From contig CALFMO010000032.1 of NCBI GenBank assembly GCA_937879855.1, positions 1 through 64,000 of the forward strand: 64,000 nt of DNA. Reading direction: 5' to 3'. The notes below the pieces were generated by a model. The model ran no database searches. It saw nothing but the letters and a program-made list of their open reading frames with translations, and had not been told where the DNA came from. Positions 9,430 through 16,883 of this stretch are shown here, in pieces (positions within the stretch are counted from its first letter, which is position 1; the number at the start of each line of letters is the position of its first letter). The position numbers and the translations under genes were made by a program. This stretch comes from an uncultured Acidobacteriaceae bacterium (GTDB lineage: Bacteria; Acidobacteriota; Terriglobia; Terriglobales; Acidobacteriaceae).

Positions 9430-11043
9430 TCAATGTATTGAACAAGCATCGAACTTGAATGAGCCGATTCGAGTTGCCCAGTTGAAACTGCCTGTGATCG
9501 CATAATATTCCTGCGTGTACCAGAACGTGCAGTCATCCGTTGGATCAATTGACATGGAACTGTAGTCACCCCACCGGTGAAATGAATTCAGTTGCACGCC
9601 GCCTCCGTTGACAAGTACAAGAGGGCCGTACATTGCCCCTCCTGCATCGTTTGCAGTTCTGCCGCCCACGTAGACGCTGGGAAAGACGCTTTGGCTGGAC
9701 GCGCTGAAACCCAACGCAGTATCGCCAATATGGTCCATGGCAAGGCTGCCGAGCCAATAATTCACGTTTGGATCTTCGAGCGTAGCCTGCTGGTAAACCG
9801 CTGGAGCCGAGGGATTACGGATTTCGTACCAGCGCACGGCAGCAAGCGGTCCGCCCTTGACAGTATGGTTGACGAGCAGCGACTCGTGATCGCCGAAGTT
9901 GCGGTAAGCCAGCCGAAACATCACCCGATCCGATAGCGCATCCACTCTTTCCCCAGGCGGTGGTTCGGGGATGCAAGCAACACTCGTCGACCTAGCGCAG
10001 ATCTCGCTGTATGGGGCCACGTGAACCAAAGTTGGCCCGGCGAATGTCGAATTCGCCGGATTGCTGAAATCAACGTGGAACTTGAAGAAGTTCAGATCAG
10101 TCGAATCCGCAAGCCCTACGAAATAGTTTGGAGCACCTGGCGGGGGCAGCGTAGCGCCGTCCAAGTCAGCGGGTAACAAACTCGAAACCGTCTGCGGCTG
10201 CTGAAAACAGATTGCACTCGCCGCTTGGCCTCTGAGCATGGCATTACGATTGAATGCACACGCCATTGCTCCTGCAAAGCTGTGGGGCGGGAAGATATTG
10301 ACCGTGTTGTAGTACGCGTCGGGCCAGATGCCAAACTTCGGATAATCGGGGAAGTTGGAGCCGAAATCGAACTCGTACCTGTTGTACGAGCCGGTTGCAT
10401 CCCAGTTGGTGGAGATGGCGACGCACTCCGCCGATTCAGTGAAGCTGCTGTTGTATTGCAACTGACTCACGAGCCACCTGCCAGCGAGATGGTCGAAAAG
10501 CACAATCGGGTCACCTCCGTCGGCGTAGAGCGGAGTGCCTCCACCAAACTCGCAAAGTCCACCAAAACCCTTCCACAAGGTGTGAATGGCTGCTGGACCG
10601 AGTTCTAACGCGCCGGTTGACTTGTTGTAGACGGCTATCGTCACGTTTACCATCTGAACGAACTGCTTAGAGCCGACGGCACCATTGGTATCCGGCGGCA
10701 CGAACGCAAAACCGAACAGATTGAAATTGTCTTGCGCGCTCTGTCCGTCGAAGTCGAGCAAACTGCTTACGCCCGTGAGAGGGCCAGCGAATGGCGCCGC
10801 TACGGGATCAGCATTCGGATTTGTGATTAACGATCCTGTAGGGCGCGCGGTTGGAGTTTGAGTGTTAGTTCCGCCGCTATTTGAGGAAGAGCCAAGGACC
10901 ATTTGCGAGAGCGGTGCCGAAACGTCATTGTGAGAGGACTGAATTACGTCCGAGCTAGACGCGAGGGCCTGTGTAACAAATGCGAGTGTGAAGCAGGAAA
11001 ACAAAATGCACAGCAGACGGCGCGCACATTTGGCTGAGAGCAT
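9430..11043 (-). CDS. Large secreted protein of unknown function
   Basis: I chose the ATG at 11043 because GGAGG lies 8 nt upstream; the in-frame ATG at 11055 overlaps that ribosome binding site. The signal peptide ends ...FVTQALAS. The mature part (about 510 residues) contains FVPPDTNGAVG, WLVSQLQY and YPKFGIWPDAYY, motifs of a widespread secreted hypothetical family that looks like a beta-propeller or sugar-active fold. The fold is an inference; no catalytic residues are assigned. Confidence 0.7.
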   Translation of the reverse strand: MLSAKCARRLLCILFSCFTLAFVTQALASSSDVIQSSHNDVSAPLSQMVLGSSSNSGGTNTQTPTARPTGSLITNPNADPVAAPFAGPLTGVSSLLDFDGQSAQDNFNLFGFAFVPPDTNGAVGSKQFVQMVNVTIAVYNKSTGALELGPAAIHTLWKGFGGLCEFGGGTPLYADGGDPIVLFDHLAGRWLVSQLQYNSSFTESAECVAISTNWDATGSYNRYEFDFGSNFPDYPKFGIWPDAYYNTVNIFPPHSFAGAMACAFNRNAMLRGQAASAICFQQPQTVSSLLPADLDGATLPPPGAPNYFVGLADSTDLNFFKFHVDFSNPANSTFAGPTLVHVAPYSEICARSTSVACIPEPPPGERVDALSDRVMFRLAYRNFGDHESLLVNHTVKGGPLAAVRWYEIRNPSAPAVYQQATLEDPNVNYWLGSLAMDHIGDTALGFSASSQSVFPSVYVGGRTANDAGGAMYGPLVLVNGGGVQLNSFHRWGDYSSMSIDPTDDCTFWYTQEYYAITGSFNWATRIGSFKFDACSIH

Positions 11044-11254
11044 GGAAGCCTCCATTCCCCGGTTGCGCTCGGGGCAGTCCCAGGATTCTACGTCGCCTGC
11101 GAAGGCGAGAGCAACTCAGCCACCAGCAACAGTTTTAGCACCATTGCTTCGCCATGCCCTCAGGACGTGAAGCTGTGTTAAGGTGGGTCGCTCTTTGTAT
11201 AGCTCGGGCTGTGACGTTGGGGTCTGTTGTGGCAACGCAAATTCGGAAACCATA

Positions 11255-11590
11255 ATGTGCGCCGAGCGGATGCCTCGTGAAAATCGAAGAAGTACCCGGG
11301 TTCGCATGAATGTCCAGATTGCTGCCCAAGCTGTTGCGGAACCTCTGACCTGTGATGGGCAAACAATCGTCGTGAATCTGCACGGAGCCCTTATCACGAC
11401 TGCGGTTCCCTTACGCGTGGGGATGAAGATCGAGATTCATGTGATCCTGACGGACAAGAGTGCTCTTGCCCAAGTTGTCTACGTCGATCCTGACCGGCCG
11501 CAACTGTGTGGAATCGGGTTGGATAACCCCCGGAACATCTGGGGAGTCCCTATTCCGCCTGAGGATTGGAACGAAGGCGAGTCTCGATAA
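11255..11590 (+). CDS. PilZ-like domain protein (first of a pair)
   Basis: Starting at the ATG at 11255 (or 11270), the 111-residue product has RRSTRVRMNVQI followed by VVNLHGALI, matching the RxxxR and (D/N)xSxxG parts of PilZ domains, which bind cyclic-di-GMP. The second motif is NLHG rather than the canonical NxSxxG, so ligand binding is uncertain. It ends NIWGVPIPPEDW, and the next gene ends almost identically, marking the two as paralogues. Confidence 0.65.
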   Translation: MCAERMPRENRRSTRVRMNVQIAAQAVAEPLTCDGQTIVVNLHGALITTAVPLRVGMKIEIHVILTDKSALAQVVYVDPDRPQLCGIGLDNPRNIWGVPIPPEDWNEGESR

Positions 11591-11650
11591 TCGTCACGCT
11601 TTCCTCTGGACACTCCCAGTTAGACTGTTACGAATTCCGAACAAGTAAAC

Positions 11651-12052
11651 ATGCAATCGGCTAGCGACGTGGATATTTTAGGATCATTACACCGGCAGAG
11701 ACTTCAATTACCGGATTCGATCTCCACGAACGTGAAAACGCGCTCCGGAACTCGGGTTCCCTGCGACATTCCTGTCACAGTCATAAGCCTGGACCCACTC
11801 TATCCCTTCTCCGAATTGTGTCGGATAATCCTGGTCAACGCAAATGGATGCACTGTCCGAATCTCCCGACCCGCTGAAACAGGGACGCCGGTTCGATTGC
11901 AAGGACTCTCCGTCTCGAAGGCAGTAACCGCAAGAGTCACGAGTTGTATCAGCCTAGGGAAGCACGAAAGATCTTTTCTGCTGGGCCTAATGATCGATGA
12001 ACCTGGCAACGTGTGGGGAATCGAGAATGTTCCGGCCGACTGGAAGGCGTGA
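11651..12052 (+). CDS. PilZ-like domain protein (second of a pair)
   Basis: 133 residues, 60 bp downstream of its paralogue. GTRVPCDIPVTV and ILVNANGCTVR occupy the positions of the PilZ motifs but in weakened form, and the C-terminus NVWGIENVPADW matches the end of the upstream protein. It probably arose by tandem duplication. With both signature motifs altered it may no longer bind cyclic-di-GMP. Confidence 0.6.
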   Translation: MQSASDVDILGSLHRQRLQLPDSISTNVKTRSGTRVPCDIPVTVISLDPLYPFSELCRIILVNANGCTVRISRPAETGTPVRLQGLSVSKAVTARVTSCISLGKHERSFLLGLMIDEPGNVWGIENVPADWKA

Positions 12053-12298
12053 GCTATCTGTCCATTCATATCCTTATACGTGATCAGTGAATCAATTCCC
12101 AGTGGAGAACTGACCGCCCGCCTGTGGAGTCTGCAGGATGATTACTTTTCCGCAATTCTTCCCGACTTGCCGTTTCCCGATCCGGTGCCTCCCAGATCTT
12201 AGTCCCGCTGCGTGGGTCGCCCGGCATTCGTGAGCCAAGCGACGGCAGCGCAGGGTTTGGTCAATTGATCTTGTGACGAAAACCGGATAGTTTCCTGT

Positions 12299-12583
12299 TT
12301 GCCAACGATATGGCCAGTGACATCGGCTCGGTTCGAGTGCTTTGCGAGCACCGGCGCGAACGCGCCTGAGATAAGTCTTAAATGGTCAAGGCCAAACGCT
12401 TCAATGGTCCAACTTTCTCGAAATCGATGCTGGGAATCCTTGGAGACCGCAAAGTCCGGTTCCGGTGCAATCTCGCGTTTGACCGAAGTAGAGGATGGCC
12501 GGGTACAATGCGAGACGAATACGCTCGAACGCCGCTTCAAGCAAATCGAGCTTTTGGAACGCATGCGCAGTAGCGAGGTTTAA
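12299..12583 (+). CDS. Doubtful ORF upstream of the cobalamin locus
   Basis: A 94-codon frame whose stop is 1 nt from the next start. Its C-terminal part (LTEVEDGRVQCETNTLERRF) looks protein-like, the N-terminal half does not, and there is no ribosome binding site. It could be the remnant of a longer gene. The rest of 12053-12584 shows no promoter or RNA element that I can name. Confidence 0.25.
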   Translation: MPTIWPVTSARFECFASTGANAPEISLKWSRPNASMVQLSRNRCWESLETAKSGSGAISRLTEVEDGRVQCETNTLERRFKQIELLERMRSSEV

Positions 12584-12584
12584 T

Positions 12585-13484
12585 ATGCAGATCTGCTCGT
12601 TCTTACCCTCCGCAACCGAGATTTTGTATGCGCTAGGCTTGGGAGAGTCTCTTTCGGGTGTGACCTTCGAATGCGATTTTCCGCCGGAAGCTGCGAAAAA
12701 GACCGTGGTGGTAAATACAAACCTTGCCCACGATCTGACATCGGCCGAAATTGACCGCGACGTAAACCAATATTCCTCTCACGGGGAGGGGCTTTATCGA
12801 GTTGATATCCAGAAACTCGAAGCGATCAAGCCGGACCTCATCGTCACACAGGAACTGTGTGACGTCTGCGCTATCAGCACATCCTACGTAGCCAAGGCGG
12901 TTCACCAGCTTTCTTCGAAACCTCAGGTACTTTCGCTGACACCCCATACCCTGGAGGATGTGCTGCAAGATATTTTGCGAGTTGGCGAGGTTACCGATCG
13001 AGGAACCGAAGCTCGCGCGCTGGTGTCTTCTCTGCGGGAACGGATCGCGAACGTTAGCCAGATGCAAAAGAAGCAGCGACCCACCGTGGTTTGCCTGGAG
13101 TGGCTGTCGCCGCCGTTCAACGGAGGGCACTGGATCCCAGAGATGATTGACTTGGCGGGCGGGATAGATCCGCTGGGCAAATTGGGAAAGGACAGTTACC
13201 GTATGGATTGGGATCAGGTTTTACGCGTCGACCCCGATGTAGTCCTGGTCATGCCCTGCGGTCATAATCTGGAAAGGTCTATCAAGGAATACCACGCCAC
13301 GCAATTTCCCGAAGACTGGAAACAAGTGAAGGCGGTACGCAATGGCCGAGCGTATGCAGTGAATGCCAGTGCGTATTTCTCTCGTCCGGGACCGCGCCTG
13401 GTTACCGGACTGGAAATTATGCACTCTCTATTGCAGGACGCCCGACCGCAAGAAACGCTCGAAAACAGTTGGAGCCGCTTGTAG
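12585..13484 (+). CDS. Cobalamin-binding protein, BtuF-like, without signal peptide
   Basis: 299 residues starting at ATG 12585 after GAGG. The opening (ICSFLPSATEILYALGLG) and the C-terminal YFSRPGPRLVTGLE are typical of the periplasmic-binding-protein fold of cobalamin-binding proteins, but there is no export signal, so it should be cytoplasmic unless exported otherwise. A true periplasmic BtuF is encoded separately at 15785. It stands in front of the riboswitch-controlled operon and has no visible riboswitch of its own. Confidence 0.8.
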   Translation: MQICSFLPSATEILYALGLGESLSGVTFECDFPPEAAKKTVVVNTNLAHDLTSAEIDRDVNQYSSHGEGLYRVDIQKLEAIKPDLIVTQELCDVCAISTSYVAKAVHQLSSKPQVLSLTPHTLEDVLQDILRVGEVTDRGTEARALVSSLRERIANVSQMQKKQRPTVVCLEWLSPPFNGGHWIPEMIDLAGGIDPLGKLGKDSYRMDWDQVLRVDPDVVLVMPCGHNLERSIKEYHATQFPEDWKQVKAVRNGRAYAVNASAYFSRPGPRLVTGLEIMHSLLQDARPQETLENSWSRL

Positions 13485-13549
13485 CTCGCTGGCGGGATGA
13501 GACTTAAGTTGCGAGAGGTGCCGCTCAGCACCGCACTCAGGCTTAGTGT

Positions 13550-13578
13550 TTGACGTTTCTCCGGCCTCGCGGTATAAA
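13550..13578 (+). promoter_or_regulatory. Sigma70-like promoter of the cobU operon
   Basis: TTGACG at 13550-13555 and TATAAA at 13573-13578 are separated by exactly 17 bp. The predicted transcript start (about 13585) coincides with the first base pairs of the riboswitch. Confidence 0.75.
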
Positions 13579-13585
13579 TCACAGA

Positions 13586-13726
13586 GTCTGGTATTTGGGA
13601 AGGCGGTTAGAGTCCGCCACTGCCCCGCAACTGTATTCGCTGAGAACTGAGCAACTACGCCACTAGACAACTTTCTGGGAAGGCTGCTCAGCTTCGACGA
13701 AGCGTAAGTCAGGAGACCGGCCAGAC
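13586..13726 (+). ncRNA. Cobalamin riboswitch 1
   Basis: Contains the conserved GCCACTG element followed by CCCCGCAACTGT and, near the end, the B12 box AAGTCAGGAGACCGG. The closing helix is visible as GTCTGG (13586) with CCAGAC (13721). It precedes cobU by about 130 nt, so adenosylcobalamin should repress the cobU-cobB-btuF transcript. The expression platform in 13727-13857 was not resolved. Confidence 0.92.
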
Positions 13727-13857
13727 GCTGACCCAAGGCATATTCGACTTCGATGGGAGAGTCGGAGAGCATTCTGACGATTTACCTTCAAACCGCGTCT
13801 GAAAGCTGCCGGTAGAATCCCGCTCGCGTCAGGGCACTGTTGTGCTCCAGGTGAGCA

Positions 13858-14418
13858 ATGCACGACCTATCTCGAAAAGCCATCACGCTGGTGCTAGGCG
13901 GCGTGCGCAGCGGCAAGAGCCGATATGCCCAAGCGCTCGCCGCAGGCGTCGCGCCCGTGGCGTTTGTCGCGACTGCTCGTTCGTCGGACTCAGACGAAGA
14001 GATGCGGCGGAAGATCGAACGCCATCAGACTGACCGTCCTCAGGACTGGAAGACGATTGAGGAACCGCTCGATCTCGCGAGTGTGCTGCGAGAACAGGGT
14101 CCCAATTACCGGATCATAGTGGTCGATTGTCTTACGCTGTACGCCGCAAATCTCCTCCAAGCCGAGCACGGAAATCTGCTCGCCGTGGAAGAACGTTTGC
14201 AAAGGTTTTACGCGGCGCTGCGGTCGGCGTCTTGTTCGGTCGCGCTGGTCTCGAATGAAGTGGGCAGCGGGATTGTTCCCTCGTTTCCTGAGGGACGCAG
14301 CTACCGTGACTTGCTGGGAGAGATCAATCAGGAGGTTGCAACCATTGCGGACACGGTATTGCTCATGGTCGCCGGAATTCCGCTCGTACTCAAGGGAACT
14401 GCAGAGGTGCTTGGGTGA
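13858..14418 (+). CDS. cobU: Adenosylcobinamide kinase / adenosylcobinamide-phosphate guanylyltransferase
   Basis: Cytoplasmic enzyme that phosphorylates adenosylcobinamide and transfers GMP from GTP to give adenosylcobinamide-GDP. The P-loop GGVRSGKS is at residues 14-21; VVDCLTLYAANLL and LVSNEVGSGIVP are the family's other conserved stretches. 186 residues, normal length. First gene after riboswitch 1; its stop overlaps the GTG of cobB (GTGA). Confidence 0.92.
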   Translation: MHDLSRKAITLVLGGVRSGKSRYAQALAAGVAPVAFVATARSSDSDEEMRRKIERHQTDRPQDWKTIEEPLDLASVLREQGPNYRIIVVDCLTLYAANLLQAEHGNLLAVEERLQRFYAALRSASCSVALVSNEVGSGIVPSFPEGRSYRDLLGEINQEVATIADTVLLMVAGIPLVLKGTAEVLG

Positions 14419-15788
14419 ACGCATTTGTAGTGGCGGGCACGGCCAGCGGGGTGGGCAAGACCACGGTTGCTCTCGCCATTATCGCTGCTCTACGGTCAAG
14501 AGGTTTGAACATACAGCCTTTCAAATGCGGTCCTGACTTCATCGATGGCGGCCATCTCGCGGTTATTGCGAGCCGCGCAGTGCGCAATCTCGATACCTGG
14601 ATGCTCGACGCCGAAGCCAACCGCGAAATCTTCTCCGCCGCCTCCACAGGCTGCGATGTAGCTGTCGTCGAAGGAATGATGGGGCTTTTCGATGGCGTAG
14701 CTGGAAATACGGAGGAAGGCAGTACCGCCGAAATTGCTAAGCTTCTTGGCTTACCGGTCGTTCTGGTTGTGGACGCCGGGAATAGCGCGCGCAGTATTGC
14801 GGCTGTGATTCGAGGATTCGAAACTTTCGACCCGGAGTTGCGTCTTGCAGGGATAGTTTTGAACCGCGTGGCTGGCGCTGCGCACTTTCTTATGCTTGAC
14901 TCCGCGATTCGTCAATCCTCCCTGGTGCCGGTGCTCGGCTGTCTACCGGTGGAGGCAGACGCGGCCATTCCCGAACGACACCTTGGGCTGCACACCGCCG
15001 CCGAGGGAATTACCGCCCGCCTCTCCACTCTCACAGGATTGGGTGATCACCTCGACCTCGAGCAATTGCTAAATGCGACGGTCTACAACCGACGGCCTGA
15101 GACCGCAACTATAAGCAGCGCTGAACCCAAGTACAAAGGCATCCGCGTCGGTGTCGCCCGTGATCGGGCCTTCTCGTTCTATTACGAGGACAATCTCGAC
15201 CTCCTCCGCGAGAATGGCGCAGAAATCGTGGGGTTCAGTCCGATCAAAGATTCCGTTTTGCCTCGGAACCTGCATGCCCTCTACTTCGGCGGCGGATATC
15301 CCGAGCTGTACGCGTCTGAACTCAGCGCCAATGCCAGCCTGCTCCTCGAGATCCGTGATTTTGCGAAAGCGAATAGGCCGATTTACGCCGAATGTGGCGG
15401 GTTGATGTTCTTGGCTGAAACCCTGACAACCTTGGATGCGAAAAGCTATCCCATGGCGGGTGTCCTGCCGGTCGCCATCGAGATGACCAAGTCCTTAGTT
15501 CATTTCGGGTACGCCGATGTCGAGTTCACGCACGATTGTCTGCTTGGGCAAAGGGGAACGACCGTTCGCGGGCATAGTTTCCACTGCTCGCGCATTGTCG
15601 CTCACGATCGTTTGGATTGCGCTTATCGGGTTCATTACTCGCTTTTAGACCGACGAGAGCAGGAAGGGTTCGTCCGCGGGCGCGTCCTCGGAACTTACAT
15701 CCATCTGCATTTCCGGTCCAATTCATCTCTAGTCTCATCCTTTTTGCGGCAGGCTGATTCGGCACGGCTCACCGCGGGGGCGCGATGA
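14415..15788 (+). CDS. cobB: Cobyrinate a,c-diamide synthase
   Basis: ATP- and glutamine-dependent amidation of the a and c side chains of cobyrinate. The N-terminal P-loop GTASGVGKTT (residues 8-17) and FKCGPDFIDGGHL are diagnostic; the glutaminase half has the nucleophile Cys327 in AECGGLMFLAE. 457 residues, full length. GTG start overlapping cobU, ATGA overlap with btuF. No corrin-ring genes lie in this window, and the enzyme of the later amidation steps, cobQ, is dead at 25028, so its substrate supply is unclear. Confidence 0.9.
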   Translation: MNAFVVAGTASGVGKTTVALAIIAALRSRGLNIQPFKCGPDFIDGGHLAVIASRAVRNLDTWMLDAEANREIFSAASTGCDVAVVEGMMGLFDGVAGNTEEGSTAEIAKLLGLPVVLVVDAGNSARSIAAVIRGFETFDPELRLAGIVLNRVAGAAHFLMLDSAIRQSSLVPVLGCLPVEADAAIPERHLGLHTAAEGITARLSTLTGLGDHLDLEQLLNATVYNRRPETATISSAEPKYKGIRVGVARDRAFSFYYEDNLDLLRENGAEIVGFSPIKDSVLPRNLHALYFGGGYPELYASELSANASLLLEIRDFAKANRPIYAECGGLMFLAETLTTLDAKSYPMAGVLPVAIEMTKSLVHFGYADVEFTHDCLLGQRGTTVRGHSFHCSRIVAHDRLDCAYRVHYSLLDRREQEGFVRGRVLGTYIHLHFRSNSSLVSSFLRQADSARLTAGAR

Positions 15789-16645
15789 GAATCCTACTCG
15801 GGACAATCATCCTGGTAACTTCCCTCGCGCTGCCCTCCTTCGCGACCCGGACGGTGAACGACGAACTGGGCCGGACGGTCGAGGTCGCGGATCATCCCCA
15901 TCGTGTGATTTGTCTGATCCCAAGTGTGGTGGACATCGTGTATTCGCTAGGGGCGGGAGCCGACGTTGTTGCCATCAGCAATTTCACGAAGTATCCGAAA
16001 GAGGCTCTCGAGAAGCCGAGCATAGGACTCCCTCTCAATCCCTCAATGGAAAGCATTATTGCTTTACACCCGGACCTTGCGCTCGGCAGTGGCGACCTGA
16101 ACACCATGGAGTTCGCAGGCCAACTCGAGCGCCTTGGCATCCCGGTGTTCATGGTGGATCCGCATGGGATTGAGGGAATCTATGCGTCGATTCTCAGTAT
16201 AGGCAGGGCGCTAAATCGAGAACCCGATGCCAAGACCCTGGTCGCCCGGCTGCGCACGCGCGTCGACAGAGTGAAAGCTCGTGTCTCCGGCAAACCAAGG
16301 GTGCGAGTATTCATGGCGATCTGGTACGACCCGGTCATGACCATCGGCAAGCGTGCGTTCATCAGCGAACTGATCGAGGCTGCTGGCGCCCGCTCGGTGA
16401 CAGATGACATCGCACAAGAGTGGCCGGAAGTGAGTATAGAAACCGTAGTCAGCCGTCAACCAGACGCGCTCCTGTTTGCAAGTGGATCAGGAATTACGCC
16501 CGAAGAGTTGAAGGCACGGCCTGGTTGGGAACACTTAAAGGCGGTTCGCGAGGGCCGCATTTATTACATCGACGATCGAGTTCAGTATCCGAGCCCGATT
16601 GCATTCGATGCATTGGAGGAACTAGCGAAACAATTTCATCCGTGA
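15785..16645 (+). CDS. btuF: Periplasmic cobalamin-binding protein of ABC transporter
   Basis: 286 residues. A signal peptide (ILLGTIILVTSLALPSFA) precedes the binding-protein fold, with DELGRTVEVADHPHRVICL and LGAGADVVAISNFTKYP near the N-terminus. It delivers corrinoids from the outer-membrane receptor to BtuCD. It closes the first operon segment; riboswitch 2 and the receptor, permease and ATPase follow, so the transporter is split across two riboswitch-controlled segments. Confidence 0.88.
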   Translation: MRILLGTIILVTSLALPSFATRTVNDELGRTVEVADHPHRVICLIPSVVDIVYSLGAGADVVAISNFTKYPKEALEKPSIGLPLNPSMESIIALHPDLALGSGDLNTMEFAGQLERLGIPVFMVDPHGIEGIYASILSIGRALNREPDAKTLVARLRTRVDRVKARVSGKPRVRVFMAIWYDPVMTIGKRAFISELIEAAGARSVTDDIAQEWPEVSIETVVSRQPDALLFASGSGITPEELKARPGWEHLKAVREGRIYYIDDRVQYPSPIAFDALEELAKQFHP

Positions 16646-16701
16646 GACTGAGCTCGGAAGCAGGATTGCTTTTGATTCTCGGACTCTGAACAAAAACCAA
16701 A

Positions 16702-16860
16702 CGGCAGAATGTTCGGGAAGCGCGGTGAGAATCCGCCACTACCCCGTAACTGTGAACGCCGAGAACTGGGCAAGCAGATGACTTGCAGCCACTGGGGACT
16801 AAGTTCCCGGGAAGGTTGCCCGGATTCGTCGAGGCGTGAGTCAGGAGACCGGTTTTGCCG
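16702..16860 (+). ncRNA. Cobalamin riboswitch 2
   Basis: Contains GCCACTACCCCGTAACTGT and the B12 box GAGTCAGGAGACCGG; outer bases CGGCA (16702) and TGCCG (16856) can close the structure. The end is only 23 nt from the btuB ATG, so control is most likely at translation initiation. I see no good promoter between btuF and this element; it may also act inside the long transcript. Confidence 0.9.
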
Positions 16861-16883
16861 AAACCAATTTCCGAGGGGAAAAA

